From: Pseudomonas sp. P5_109
Lineage (GTDB): Bacteria > Pseudomonadota > Gammaproteobacteria > Pseudomonadales > Pseudomonadaceae
Direction of reading: 5' to 3'
Assembly: GCF_034009455.1 (NCBI RefSeq)
Contig: NZ_CP125380.1
Coordinates: 5,345,501-5,409,500 of the forward strand
Length of the DNA stretch: 64,000 nucleotides
Positions 54,651-63,997 of the stretch are shown piece by piece. The translations under genes were made by a program, and so were the position numbers. Within the stretch, counting starts at the first letter, position 1. Every line of letters begins with the position of its first letter. The notes under the pieces were generated by a model that ran no database searches, had not been told where the DNA came from, and worked only from the letters and a program-made list of their open reading frames with translations.

Positions 54651-55484
54651 TCAACCGCAGCTGGGCAAATTCTTTTCCTGACGTTTGGCTTCGCCCCACA
54701 AGGCGTCCAACTCTTCGAGGGTGCAATCTTCCATGGGACGGCGGGTGTCGCGCAATGCCTGTTCGATAAAACGAAAGCGTCGTTCAAACTTGCCGTTGGC
54801 GCCACGCAGTGCGGTTTCCGGATCAACCTTGAGATGCCGCGCCAGATTGACCACGGAAAACAGCAGGTCGCCGATCTCGTCGGCCACGGCCTCGGGATCG
54901 TTTTCCGACATGGCCTCAAGGACTTCATCGAGCTCTTCACGCACTTTATCAAGTACCGGCAAGGCGTCCGGCCAGTCGAAGCCAACCTGCGCTGCGCGCT
55001 TCTGCAATTTTGCCGAGCGCGACAGTGCAGGTAGTGCAGCGGGGACGTCATCGAGCAACGACAACTGCTCGGGTGCCGACGACTTCTGCGCACGCTCCTC
55101 GGCCTTGATCTCTTCCCAACGCTGCTTGACCTGCTCTTCACTCAGGCGGGGGACATCCAGCGGTGCGTACAGGTCACCGGTGGGAAACACGTGGGGATGA
55201 CGGCGGATGAGCTTGCGGGTGATGCTGTCGACCACACCGGCGAACTCGAAGCGACCCTCTTCGCGGGCCAACTGGCTGTAATAAACCACCTGGAACAGCA
55301 GGTCGCCCAACTCACCCTGCAAGTGATCGAAGTCACCGCGCTCAATGGCGTCGGCGACTTCGTAGGCCTCTTCCAGAGTGTGGGGGACGATGGTGGCGTA
55401 AGTTTGCTTGATGTCCCACGGGCAACCGTACTGCGGGTCGCGCAGGCGGTTCATGAGGTGCAACAGGTCTTCAAGGCTGTACAT
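54651..55484 (-). CDS. mazG: Nucleoside triphosphate pyrophosphohydrolase MazG
   Basis: A 277-residue all-helical NTP pyrophosphatase with two MazG domains. The first has LEEAYEVADAIERGDFDHLQGELGDLLFQVVY and the second REELDEVLEAMSENDPEAVADEIGDLLFSVVN, each providing the EExxE and ExxD magnesium ligands. The start is one of two adjacent ATGs at 55484 and 55487. MazG removes abnormal NTPs and in E. coli lowers ppGpp. It lies close to relA, with a REPIN between them. Confidence 0.94.
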   Translation of the reverse strand: MYSLEDLLHLMNRLRDPQYGCPWDIKQTYATIVPHTLEEAYEVADAIERGDFDHLQGELGDLLFQVVYYSQLAREEGRFEFAGVVDSITRKLIRRHPHVFPTGDLYAPLDVPRLSEEQVKQRWEEIKAEERAQKSSAPEQLSLLDDVPAALPALSRSAKLQKRAAQVGFDWPDALPVLDKVREELDEVLEAMSENDPEAVADEIGDLLFSVVNLARHLKVDPETALRGANGKFERRFRFIEQALRDTRRPMEDCTLEELDALWGEAKRQEKNLPSCG

Positions 55485-55511
55485 CATTTTTTCTGTCTCA
55501 CCACAAAACCC

Positions 55512-55601
55512 TGTGGGAGCGGGCTTGCTCGCGAAAGCGGTAGGCCAGGCAACATTGACGTCGACTGACACTCCCTCTTCGCGAGCAAGCCCGCTCCCAC
55601 A
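55512..55601. repeat. REPIN between relA and mazG
   Basis: Inverted pair of GTGGGAGCGGGCTTGCTCGCGAA cores (about 55512-55535 and 55577-55601). It lies between two genes read in the same direction, so as RNA it could affect readthrough from relA into mazG. Confidence 0.93.
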
Positions 55602-55619
55602 TTGGATCGGCGCTGGTCT

Positions 55620-57863
55620 TCACGGCGTACGGTTACGCCGGGTTTCGATGATGTTCGGCAACTGGGAAATCCGCCCCAGCAACCGCCCCAATGCATCCAG
55701 CCCCGGAATCTCGATGGTCAGGGACATCAGCGCGGTGTTGTCCTCCTTGTTCGAGCGGGTGTTGACCGCCAGCACATTGATCCGTTCGTTGAGCAGCACT
55801 TGCGAGACGTCACGCAGCAGACCGGAACGGTCGTAGGCGCGGATGACGATGTCCACCGGATAGGTGAGCACCGGCACCGGCCCCCAGCTGACCTGGATGA
55901 TTCGCTCCGGCTCGCGCCCGCCCAGTTGCAGCACCGAGGCGCAGTCCTGGCGGTGAATGCTCACGCCGCGGCCCTGGGTGATGTAACCGACGATGGCATC
56001 GCCCGGCAATGGCTGACAGCAGCCGGCCATCTGGGTCATCAGGTTGCCAACGCCCTGGATCTGGATATCGCCGCGCTTGCCCGGCTTGTAGCCGGTGGCC
56101 TTGCGTGGAATCAATTCCAGCTGTTCGTTGCCGCGTTCCGGCTCGACCAGTTGCTGCGCCAGGTTGACCAGTTGCGCCAGGCGCAAATCCCCGGCGCCGA
56201 GGGCGGCGAACAGGTCTTCGGCGGTTTTCATGTTGGCCTTGTCGGCCAGCTTGTCGAAATCCACCGCTGGCAGGCCGAGGCGATTGAGTTCGCGCTCCAG
56301 CAGGGTTTTACCGGCCGCGACGTTCTGGTCACGAGCCTGCAACTTGAACCAGTGAACGATCTTCGCCCGTGCCCGCGAGGTGGTGACGTAACCCAGGTTC
56401 GGGTTCAGCCAGTCGCGGCTCGGAGTGCCGTGCTTGCTGGTGATAATCTCGACCTGTTCACCAGTTTGCAGGCTGTAGTTGAGCGGTACGATGCGCCCGT
56501 TGATCTTGGCGCCACGGCAGTTGTGACCGATTTCGGTGTGTACGCGGTAGGCGAAGTCCAGCGGCGTCGCGCCTTTCGGCAAGTCGATGGCGTGACCGTC
56601 CGGGGTGAAGATGTAGACGCGATCGGGCTCGATATCGACCCGCAGCTGTTCCGCCAGACCACCGATGTCACCCAACTCTTCATGCCACTCGAGCACCTGG
56701 CGCAGCCAGGAGATTTTCTCTTCGTAGTGATTGGAGCCGGATTTGACGTCGGTGCCTTTGTACTTCCAGTGCGCGCAAACCCCAAGCTCTGCCTCTTCGT
56801 GCATGGCGTGGGTGCGGATCTGCACTTCCAGCACCTTGCCCTCGGGACCGATCACCGCCGTGTGCAGCGAGCGGTAGCCGTTTTCCTTGGGGTTGGCGAT
56901 GTAGTCGTCGAACTCTTTCGGGATGTGTCGCCACAGGGTGTGGACGATACCGAGCGCGGTGTAGCAATCGCGCATTTCCGGCACCAGCACGCGCACGGCA
57001 CGCACATCGTAGATCTGGCTGAACTCCAGACCCTTGCGCTGCATTTTGCGCCAGATCGAATAGATGTGCTTGGCCCGGCCGCTGATGTCGGCATCGACGC
57101 CGGTGGCCTGCAATTCGTTTTTCAGCTGGCTCATCACCTCGCTGATGAAGCGCTCGCGATCAAGTCGCCGCTCATGGAGCAACTTGGCGATCTGCTTGTA
57201 TTGGTCCGGCTCCAGGTAACGGAAGGACAAGTCCTCCAGCTCCCACTTGATGTGACCGATACCCAGGCGATGGGCCAGTGGCGCGTAGATGTCGAAGACT
57301 TCACGGGCGACGCGGTTGCGCTTTTCGTCGTCGGCGGTTTTCACCGCACGGATGGCGCAAGTCCGCTCGGCCAGCTTGATCAGGGCGACGCGAACATCGT
57401 CGACCATGGCCACCAGCATCTTGCGCAGGTTTTCCACCTGGCCCTGGGTGCCCAGCACCAGGGATTTGCGCGGGCTCAGGCTGTCGCTGATCGCGGCCAT
57501 GCGTAGCACGCCATCGATGAGCTTGGACACCACCGGACCGAAGCGCTGGCTGACGGCCGGCAGCTTGATCTGACCTTCGCGCACGCCTCGATACAGGATC
57601 GCGGCGACCAGTGAATCCTGATCGAGTTTGAGATCGGCGAGAATCTCGGCGATCTCAAGGCCGGTACGGAACGTGGAGTTCCCTTCCGACCACAGATTCT
57701 GTGCAGCATTGGCTTGCTGCTCAGCCTCGCGAGCGTACTCGCAGGCTTCTTTCAAGGCTTCGCGATCCAGTGCCAAATCGACACTCACCGCGTGATCGAG
57801 CCAAGCCTCGAGATTGATACTGCCGTCGGTGTTGATCGGCTGGTGTGCTCTCACCTGTACCAT
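55620..57863 (-). CDS. relA: GTP pyrophosphokinase RelA
   Basis: A 747-residue ribosome-associated (p)ppGpp synthetase of the stringent response. It has an N-terminal HD-like hydrolase domain that is degenerate, as in RelA rather than SpoT, then the synthetase domain (DYIANPKENGYRSLHTAVIGPEGK), TGS domain (IYIFTPDGH-like VYIFTPDGHAIDLPKGATPLDFAYRVH is near residue 415), a helical and zinc-finger region, and a C-terminal ACT domain. Length is full. It is downstream of rlmD with a 122-bp gap. Confidence 0.97.
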   Translation of the reverse strand: MVQVRAHQPINTDGSINLEAWLDHAVSVDLALDREALKEACEYAREAEQQANAAQNLWSEGNSTFRTGLEIAEILADLKLDQDSLVAAILYRGVREGQIKLPAVSQRFGPVVSKLIDGVLRMAAISDSLSPRKSLVLGTQGQVENLRKMLVAMVDDVRVALIKLAERTCAIRAVKTADDEKRNRVAREVFDIYAPLAHRLGIGHIKWELEDLSFRYLEPDQYKQIAKLLHERRLDRERFISEVMSQLKNELQATGVDADISGRAKHIYSIWRKMQRKGLEFSQIYDVRAVRVLVPEMRDCYTALGIVHTLWRHIPKEFDDYIANPKENGYRSLHTAVIGPEGKVLEVQIRTHAMHEEAELGVCAHWKYKGTDVKSGSNHYEEKISWLRQVLEWHEELGDIGGLAEQLRVDIEPDRVYIFTPDGHAIDLPKGATPLDFAYRVHTEIGHNCRGAKINGRIVPLNYSLQTGEQVEIITSKHGTPSRDWLNPNLGYVTTSRARAKIVHWFKLQARDQNVAAGKTLLERELNRLGLPAVDFDKLADKANMKTAEDLFAALGAGDLRLAQLVNLAQQLVEPERGNEQLELIPRKATGYKPGKRGDIQIQGVGNLMTQMAGCCQPLPGDAIVGYITQGRGVSIHRQDCASVLQLGGREPERIIQVSWGPVPVLTYPVDIVIRAYDRSGLLRDVSQVLLNERINVLAVNTRSNKEDNTALMSLTIEIPGLDALGRLLGRISQLPNIIETRRNRTP

Positions 57864-57985
57864 CTTGCTTACCTTCCCTACGACGCAGATTCAATGCGTC
57901 AAATCGCTGACCTTCGTTGCCCGTGCGCCCACGTCGGGCTGGTTGCGTGGCTGCACGGGCGGGCCAGTCGGACCAGACGAGCATC

Positions 57986-59338
57986 CTAGCTCGCTTCAAA
58001 TAACGCCATGGCCTCGACATGTGCCGTTTGAGGAAACATATCGAGAATCCCGGCACGTTTTAACCGGTAGCCCTGCTTGATCAATTCGACCGTGTCGCGC
58101 GCCAGAGTTGCCGGGTTGCATGACACATACACCAACCGTTCGGCGCCCAGGGTCTTGAGCTTGCGCACAACCTCGAAAGCACCGTCACGCGGTGGGTCCA
58201 AGAGTACCGCACAAAAGCCCTCGGCGGCCCATTCGGCGTCCGTCAAAGGCTGGGATAAATCGGCCTGAAAAAACTTCGCGTTATGCAGATTGTTGCTAGC
58301 CGCATTCGCCGCTGCTCGATCGACCATCACCTGCACGCCTTCGACCGCCACCACTTCGCGAGCGGCCTTGGCCAATGGCAAGGCAAAGTTGCCCAGGCCA
58401 CAGAATAGATCGAGTACACGCTCATCCGCCGTCGGCCTCAACCAATCCAGCGCCTGGGCGACCATTGCTTCGTTGACGCCAGCGTTGACCTGGATGAAAT
58501 CCCCAGGTCGGTAAGCCAGTTCCAGGTCCCACTGTTCAAGACGATAGCCCAGCGACTGTTCAGCCTCGACCGGTTGCGGTTCGCCCTCGCCATGCAGCCA
58601 CAATTGGGCTTCGTGGAACGCGCAGAATTCCTTGAGGATGGTCATGTCACTTTCAGACAACGGCGCCATGTGTCGCAGCAAAACTGCCAGCGATGAACCA
58701 CTGAACAATTCCACATGCCCGAGCGCCTGGGGTTTGCTCAAGCGACGGAGCATCTCCGGCAAACGGGTCATGATCGGTTGCAAAGGCTGTACCAGCACCG
58801 GACATTCATTGATACCAACGATGTCCTGGCTGCCGGCTGCGCGGAAACCGACTTCGAGTTTTTTCGCCTTCATGTCCCAGCGCACCGCCACGCGGGCGCG
58901 GCGACGGTAAGCGAACTCGGGACCACTCAAAGGCGCCGCCCACTCTTCGGGTTCGACGCCCGCAACCTTCGACAACTGCTCGGCGAGCATGCGCTGTTTC
59001 AGGGCGAGTTGTTCGATATGAGGCAGATGCTGCACGCTGCAACCGCCGCAACGGCCAGCATGGGCACAGGGTGCGGGGCGGCGCAATTCGCTGGCCTTGA
59101 ATACCCGTTCGGTGCGCGCCTCGACCACTTTGCCGTGGGCGCCGAGCACACGCGCTTCAATCTCTTCACCGGCCAATGCGCCGATGACGAACCAGGTGCG
59201 GCCTTCGAAAAACGCGATGCCGCGACCGTCATTGGCCAGGCGCTCGATAGTCAGGCGCTGCTTTTTGCCGGTCGGGATTTGCGGGGCCTTGCTGCCGCCG
59301 GTGGGCTGGAAGCGCAGGCCTCTTTCATGCTTGGCCAT
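57986..59338 (-). CDS. rlmD: 23S rRNA (uracil-1939-C5)-methyltransferase RlmD
   Basis: A 450-residue SAM-dependent methyltransferase. An N-terminal TRAM domain (about residues 20-85) is followed by the 4Fe-4S ligands in [15 protein letters not shown], the SAM-binding [15 protein letters not shown], and the catalytic Cys in [12 protein letters not shown]. It modifies U1939 of 23S rRNA. The start overlaps the cysM stop by one base (TGATG), so the genes are coupled. Confidence 0.97.
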   Translation of the reverse strand: MAKHERGLRFQPTGGSKAPQIPTGKKQRLTIERLANDGRGIAFFEGRTWFVIGALAGEEIEARVLGAHGKVVEARTERVFKASELRRPAPCAHAGRCGGCSVQHLPHIEQLALKQRMLAEQLSKVAGVEPEEWAAPLSGPEFAYRRRARVAVRWDMKAKKLEVGFRAAGSQDIVGINECPVLVQPLQPIMTRLPEMLRRLSKPQALGHVELFSGSSLAVLLRHMAPLSESDMTILKEFCAFHEAQLWLHGEGEPQPVEAEQSLGYRLEQWDLELAYRPGDFIQVNAGVNEAMVAQALDWLRPTADERVLDLFCGLGNFALPLAKAAREVVAVEGVQVMVDRAAANAASNNLHNAKFFQADLSQPLTDAEWAAEGFCAVLLDPPRDGAFEVVRKLKTLGAERLVYVSCNPATLARDTVELIKQGYRLKRAGILDMFPQTAHVEAMALFEAS

Positions 59339-60240
59339 CAGTTGGGCGCGTCGAAAATGCCGGTCGACAAGTAACGGTCGCCACGGTCGCAGATGATCGC
59401 GACGATCACCGCGTTTTCAACTTCTTTGGACAGGCGCAGCATTGCCGCCACGGCACCGCCGGAGGACACGCCACAGAAAATGCCTTCTTCGCGGGCCAGG
59501 CGACGGGTCACGTCCTCGGCTTCGCTTTGGGCCATGTCGACGATCCGGTCCACGCGATCAGCCTGGTAGATCTTCGGCAGGTATTCCTGAGGCCAGCGAC
59601 GGATACCCGGGATCGCCGAACCTTCCATCGGTTGCAGGCCGATGATCTGCACGTTGTCGTTCTGCTCTTTCAAGTAGCGCGACACGCCCATGATGGTGCC
59701 CGTGGTGCCCATGGAGCTGACGAAATGGGTGATGGTGCCTTCGGTCTGGCGCCAGATTTCCGGGCCGGTAGTGGTGTAGTGAGCCTCGGGGTTATCACCG
59801 TTGGCGAACTGGTCCAGTACCTTGCCGCGACCTTCGGCTTCCATCTTCTGCGCGAGGTCACGGGCGCCTTCCATGCCTTGTTCCTGGCTGACCAGGATCA
59901 GCTCGGCGCCATAGGCGGTCATGGCCGCCTTGCGCTCGGCGCTGGAGTTGTCCGGCATGATCAGGATCATCTTGTAACCCTTGATCGCGGCGGCCATGGC
60001 CAGGGCGATCCCGGTGTTGCCCGAGGTCGCTTCGATCAACGTATCGCCGGCATGGATCTGCCCGCGCAGTTCGGCGCGGGTGATCATCGACAGCGCCGGA
60101 CGGTCCTTGACCGAACCCGCCGGGTTGTTCCCTTCGAGCTTGAGCAAAAGGGTGTTGCTGGTGGCGCCGGGCAGGCGCTGCAAACGGACCAGCGGAGTGT
60201 TGCCGACGCAATCGGCGATGGTTGGGTACTGCAAGGTCAT
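59338..60240 (-). CDS. cysM: Cysteine synthase B CysM
   Basis: A 300-residue PLP enzyme that makes cysteine from O-acetylserine and sulfide or thiosulfate. Start at the ATG at 60240 ([21 protein letters not shown]). The PLP lysine is in [10 protein letters not shown], the cofactor contacts in [11 protein letters not shown] and GTTGTIMG, and the C-terminal Ser in [11 protein letters not shown]. The length and the short active-site loops agree with CysM rather than CysK. Confidence 0.96.
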   Translation of the reverse strand: MTLQYPTIADCVGNTPLVRLQRLPGATSNTLLLKLEGNNPAGSVKDRPALSMITRAELRGQIHAGDTLIEATSGNTGIALAMAAAIKGYKMILIMPDNSSAERKAAMTAYGAELILVSQEQGMEGARDLAQKMEAEGRGKVLDQFANGDNPEAHYTTTGPEIWRQTEGTITHFVSSMGTTGTIMGVSRYLKEQNDNVQIIGLQPMEGSAIPGIRRWPQEYLPKIYQADRVDRIVDMAQSEAEDVTRRLAREEGIFCGVSSGGAVAAMLRLSKEVENAVIVAIICDRGDRYLSTGIFDAPN

Positions 60241-60653
60241 GGCGTATTCGCAATCCAGACTGCGGGGGCGCCTATCATACCGGCAAACGTTCCCAAGCCA
60301 TATCACGCAAAGTGTGGAGCTTATGGCTTATGGGAATAAGAGCGGATTCGGCGATCCATGGGAGGGTCTGGTCGCAGTCTTCCGGCTCATCCTGAAAGCA
60401 CAGGGTAAGAAATCGCTGTCAGGTTATGCTGCTTTCTGTAGGAAAAAAGAATGCACTCATCGGAAACTTCCCGCGCATTGCAACGGAATGCATGAACTAG
60501 TGCGCGTTAGAAGCAGCAGATAATATTTTTTCAATGGTCAGTCAAACAAGACGTCTGACTGTTCATAGGGTGTCGGACAAGCGACAACTCGCTTGCGATG
60601 CTCACACCTTAAACTTTTTTGCCAAGCCGGATTTATATCAAGGAAGAAAACCA
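60241..60653. other. 413-bp AT-rich intergenic region
   Basis: Holds the promoters of cysM (minus) and of the secreted-protein gene (plus). I see no gene. Features noted: an inverted repeat CAGTCAAACAAGACGTCTGACTG-like dyad (arms CAGTC/GACTG, about 60540-60561), and GCGACAACTCGCTTGC (60591-60606), a weak dyad. Base composition is lower in GC than cysM. Confidence 0.4.
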
Positions 60654-61034
60654 ATGAAGACTTTACTCGCCCTACCCTTTGCCGCGCTGATAATTGCGAG
60701 CGAACAAGTCTCTGCTGCATGTGTTTACATTCAGAATACCTATAGCGGAATCCTGCCTGCCGACTCGGAAATTATCGTTCAGGGCCCCTTCACCATCACT
60801 GGCGCAAACGGATGCCAAAAAGCAAATATCACCTCTACTATTACGGCCTTAGGGGTTGGTACTCCCCCAAGCCAATTCATTGACAGACTGGATGGTTCAA
60901 CCTGGACTGAGGTCGATGGAGGAAATAGAAGTAATGTGTCGACTCTTGGTGAACTGGGCAGCTACAGGGTTCGCCTGAAAAATGACCAAAACGTAGCCAG
61001 AGGGTATTCCGGCACTACACGTTATGGCCGCTAA
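60654..61034 (+). CDS. Small secreted protein of unknown function
   Basis: A 126-residue exported protein. The ATG at 60654 follows AAGGAAG by about eight bases and starts a clear signal peptide, MKTLLALPFAALIIASEQVSA. The mature part of about 106 residues has two cysteines (ACVYIQNTY and GANGCQKANI) that could pair, many Thr/Ser/Asn/Gly and predicted beta strands, ending GYSGTTRYGR. I recognise no family. The upstream in-frame extension to 60534 would place the signal inside and is rejected. Composition is AT-richer than the core genes, suggesting acquisition. Confidence 0.7.
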   Translation: MKTLLALPFAALIIASEQVSAACVYIQNTYSGILPADSEIIVQGPFTITGANGCQKANITSTITALGVGTPPSQFIDRLDGSTWTEVDGGNRSNVSTLGELGSYRVRLKNDQNVARGYSGTTRYGR

Positions 61035-61046
61035 ATAGGTGGTCTG

Positions 61047-61080
61047 CCGGTGCACGCGGAACTCATCATCGTGCACCGGT
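61047..61080. terminator. Hairpin between two convergent genes
   Basis: CCGGTGCACG/CGTGCACCGG stem with a 13-base loop, lying between the convergent secreted-protein and hypothetical genes. It lacks a T run, so it may be a weak terminator or a simple dyad. Confidence 0.5.
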
Positions 61081-61084
61081 CTAA

Positions 61085-61588
61085 TCAGGCCTCAATGTTG
61101 ACGGCTAGGTGATTCTGAGTGGTGTTTGCAAAAAAAGACAGTGCACCCAGTACATGATTTACGCGTACCAAGGCACGCGTTATCTCATGAAACATCGACG
61201 CAGATTCCGACCTGCCAATTGCCTGCCTTTCTTCCAGTCGCTGATTGAACATCGCAATCGCATTAAATTTCACGTCTGTCTCAGCTTTATGGCCAAACTC
61301 ATCAAACGCCATATTGCCCAAAGAAAGGAAATCGTACATAAAAATATCGATCAAGCCATCGTGATAGAGCGTCTGCCCAATCTTCGTCAGCTCATTTGTA
61401 CTGACAGATGTAAAATCGTAGCCCCGCAACGAATCTTTCAACTCACCCAATGAAGATTCGTCAAACAATTTCAGCACAACAACAGCATCTTCGGCATTCT
61501 TCTTTGTATAGCTATTGGTGGTCTCAAGAGGGTTCTTGACGACGTAGGCATCTGCTTTCATCGACAACGCCGGAAAATTAACATTCAT
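61085..61588 (-). CDS. Hypothetical protein in AT-rich island
   Basis: A 167-residue protein I do not recognise. The ATG at 61588 (MNVNFPALSMKADAYVVKNP) has AAGGAG seven bases upstream, which decides the start over the longer frame. It looks soluble and mostly helical, with a motif-free sequence: SLGELKDSLRGYDFTSVSTNELTKIGQTLY in the middle and ALVRVNHVLGALSFFANTTQNHL near the end. It has no signal peptide, membrane segment or cysteine. Low GC and the place between cysM and a two-component system suggest an inserted gene. Confidence 0.7.
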   Translation of the reverse strand: MNVNFPALSMKADAYVVKNPLETTNSYTKKNAEDAVVVLKLFDESSLGELKDSLRGYDFTSVSTNELTKIGQTLYHDGLIDIFMYDFLSLGNMAFDEFGHKAETDVKFNAIAMFNQRLEERQAIGRSESASMFHEITRALVRVNHVLGALSFFANTTQNHLAVNIEA

Positions 61589-61720
61589 CAAACATCTCCT
61601 TAGCTTTTTTATTCTCAAGTTAGATATCGCCATTAAACTTTAAAGCTTGAGAACTTTACTCACTGAACGCTCCGCGAAGATGTTGCGAATCAATTCAAAA
61701 CAAAATCTGAACATCGCCGC

Positions 61721-63079
61721 TTAAGCCGGCGACGTATGAACCAACAACCGCATGTTCAGCCGCAACCCGGCCCCGGTGTTTTGCGCCCAAAGCTGTCCAC
61801 CCTGACGCTGCACCGCATTGCGGGCGATGCTCAAGCCCAGACCGAATCCGCCATCCCCCGGCCTTGAACCGTCGAGACGGGTAAACGGCAGGAAGATCCG
61901 CTCAAGATCAGCTTCCGCCACACCGCCGCCCTGGTCCTCCAGCCACAGATGCCAATATTGTCCCTCGCGCCGTCCGCCAAGGTGGACCACTGCGCGCTCG
62001 GGCGAATGGCGAATCGCGTTACGCAGAATGTTTTCCAATGCCTGGGCCAGGGTGTTGAGGTGTCCTCGAACCCAGCAGGATGCATCCACCGTGCATTGCA
62101 ACTGAGTGTCGGGCCAGCCACTTTCATAGCAAGCATTTTCCGTGAGCATTTCCCACAGGGCCTGGACCTGGATCGCTTCGTCGGGCAATCGGGTGCGCTC
62201 GGTGTCCAGCCATGCCAGTTGCAGCGTGTCTTCCACCAGGCGCTGCATGCCATCGACTTCGCGGCCGATGCGTTCGCGCAATTGCTCCAGGCCCTGCTCG
62301 CTTTCACTGGCCACCCGCAGGCGGCTCAAGGGTGTGCGCAATTCATGGGAAAGGTCGCGCAGCAACTGTTGCTGCAAGGCCACGGTGCTTTGCAGGCGTT
62401 CCGACATGTGATCGAACGCCCGGCCCAATTCACCCAACTCATCCGATCGATTGGTGGTCCGGGTCGACAGCCGTACGTTCAGTTGATCGGCACGCCAGGC
62501 ATTGGCCTGCGCGCGCAAATGATTGAGCGGCACCACCAGCAAGCGGTACAGGCCGACGCACAGCAGCAAGGTGAACAGGCCCGGAATCACGCCGTTGGTG
62601 ATGACCCGCCAGAACACCCGGTAATGCCCGGGTACGAAGCGCTTGGGCAACTCGATCACCAGGCTGCCGGTGGAGGGATCACCGGGAAACGGTATCCGCA
62701 TCCACGGCCGGCCCTTCTTATGGATCGGCCAATCGAGGCCGCGCAGGAACGTCAGGTGCTGAATTTCCATGTCCGTCAGCGCCTGGCTGCTCAACGACTG
62801 CAAATCACCGCCGATCACCCCGATCCAACTGTCTTCGTGCTGCCGGATACCCTGTAACCAATCATCAACGCCAGTGCTCTGCCGCTGTTGCCAGGCCTGC
62901 TCGGCTTCGGCGGCGTAGCGCGTCAGGGTGCCGCGGGCCTCATCGGAGAGGAACTGGTTGCGCTGCTCCATGTAGCGGCCCCAGGACCAACTCAACCAGA
63001 TCATCAGCAAACAGAAAGCGACCAATAAAAAAGCCAGTTTCCAGAACAGCGAATGCCTGCCCGGCAGTTTACATTTCAT
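61721..63079 (-). CDS. Sensor histidine kinase (PirS-like by position)
   Basis: A 452-residue inner-membrane kinase. Membrane helices at about 12-32 and 160-182 enclose a periplasmic sensor of about 125 residues. HAMP, a dimerisation domain with the phospho-His in LSHELRTPLSRLRVA, and ATPase motifs (NILRNAIRHSPE, DQGGGV, GGFGLGLSIARNAVQRQGG) follow. It overlaps the regulator gene by 11 bp. In PAO1 a kinase/regulator pair (PA0929/PA0930, PirR/PirS) lies between gacS and cysM beside the receptor gene pirA. Here no receptor gene is present. Orthology is inferred from place only. Confidence 0.9.
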   Translation of the reverse strand: MKCKLPGRHSLFWKLAFLLVAFCLLMIWLSWSWGRYMEQRNQFLSDEARGTLTRYAAEAEQAWQQRQSTGVDDWLQGIRQHEDSWIGVIGGDLQSLSSQALTDMEIQHLTFLRGLDWPIHKKGRPWMRIPFPGDPSTGSLVIELPKRFVPGHYRVFWRVITNGVIPGLFTLLLCVGLYRLLVVPLNHLRAQANAWRADQLNVRLSTRTTNRSDELGELGRAFDHMSERLQSTVALQQQLLRDLSHELRTPLSRLRVASESEQGLEQLRERIGREVDGMQRLVEDTLQLAWLDTERTRLPDEAIQVQALWEMLTENACYESGWPDTQLQCTVDASCWVRGHLNTLAQALENILRNAIRHSPERAVVHLGGRREGQYWHLWLEDQGGGVAEADLERIFLPFTRLDGSRPGDGGFGLGLSIARNAVQRQGGQLWAQNTGAGLRLNMRLLVHTSPA

Positions 63080-63788
63080 CGGCGGCGCTCAGGATGTAAC
63101 CCTTGCCCCATACCGTGCGCACTTCGCGCTCGGTGTAGCCAATGGCCTTGAGCTTGCGGCGGATCTGGCTGATGTGCATGTCCAGGCTGCGATCATGGGC
63201 CGCGTATCCGCGCTGCAACACCTGTTGATAAAGGAAGGCTTTGCTCAACACTTCGTCGGCGCTGCGATGCAGCGTTTCCAGCAACCGATACTCGCTGCGG
63301 GTCAGGCCGCCGGCCTGTTCGCCATAAAAGACCTCGAAGCTTTCATCGTCGAAGCGCAGGCTGTCCATCGAAGGGACAGGCACTGTCGGTATCGGCCGGC
63401 GGTCGAGTGCCACCCGCCGCAGAATGGCTTCGATGCGCACCCGCAACTCCACCATGCTGAAGGGCTTTGGCAAGTAATCGTCGGCGCCCAGGCGAAAGCC
63501 GCTGATGCGGTCGGCCTCGGCACCGAGGGCTGACATCAGCAACACCGGGGTGGAATGGCTCTGGCGCAATTGGGTCAGTACCGCCAGACCGTCCATGCCC
63601 GGCAGCAGAATATCCATCAGCACCACGTCGAAAGATTGCCGGCGGGCAATCTCCAGGCCTTCCTGGCCGTTCTGGCACCAGGTCACATGGAAGCCGCTGC
63701 GGTCCAGGTGCTCATGTACGTAGGCACCCAGCACAAGGTCGTCTTCGATGGACAGGATTCGGGGGAGGCCAGCAGTGATGGGAGTCAT
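63069..63788 (-). CDS. Response regulator, OmpR family (PirR-like by position)
   Basis: A 239-residue regulator starting at the ATG at 63788 (MTPITAGLPRILSIEDDLVLG). The receiver has SIEDD, the phospho-Asp in VVLMDILLPGMDG and the Lys in YLPKPFSM. The C-terminal winged helix is OmpR-like (SLDMHISQIRRKLKAIGYTEREVRTVWGKGYIL). Its stop lies inside the kinase start, so both are one operon transcribed away from the window end. A longer frame to 63929 is not supported. Confidence 0.92.
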   Translation of the reverse strand: MTPITAGLPRILSIEDDLVLGAYVHEHLDRSGFHVTWCQNGQEGLEIARRQSFDVVLMDILLPGMDGLAVLTQLRQSHSTPVLLMSALGAEADRISGFRLGADDYLPKPFSMVELRVRIEAILRRVALDRRPIPTVPVPSMDSLRFDDESFEVFYGEQAGGLTRSEYRLLETLHRSADEVLSKAFLYQQVLQRGYAAHDRSLDMHISQIRRKLKAIGYTEREVRTVWGKGYILSAADEM

Positions 63789-63992
63789 GGCTATCTGCAA
63801 ACAATTCTCAGTTGAATGATTATTCAAGATTGCCTCGTCCGGGGCAACCCACAGCTTGGCTGTACCGCCAATGAGCCACCCGGGCCGACGAATGACATCG
63901 CCATTTTTACGAAGATTGCCCGCGAGCAAATCGCTACACTGCGCAAGGGGTGCCAGGCGGATGCATGTGCCGGTCTATAAATAGCGGGATGC

Positions 63993-63997
63993 AGGAG
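63993..63997 (+). promoter_or_regulatory. Ribosome binding site of a gene starting beyond the window (likely gacS)
   Basis: AGGAG sits just before the last three bases of the window on the plus strand, after a CTACACTGCGC-TATAAATAG promoter-like stretch. In Pseudomonas, gacS is encoded near cysM, rlmD and relA, so the next gene is probably gacS. This is inference. Confidence 0.45.

Noticed and set aside
55602..57506. 634-codon open frame antisense to relA
   Set aside because: Shadow frame; relA on the other strand is complete and conserved.
60654..61588. Toxin-antitoxin or toxin-immunity pair
   Set aside because: The genes are convergent, not co-transcribed, and neither shows a known toxin or antitoxin motif.
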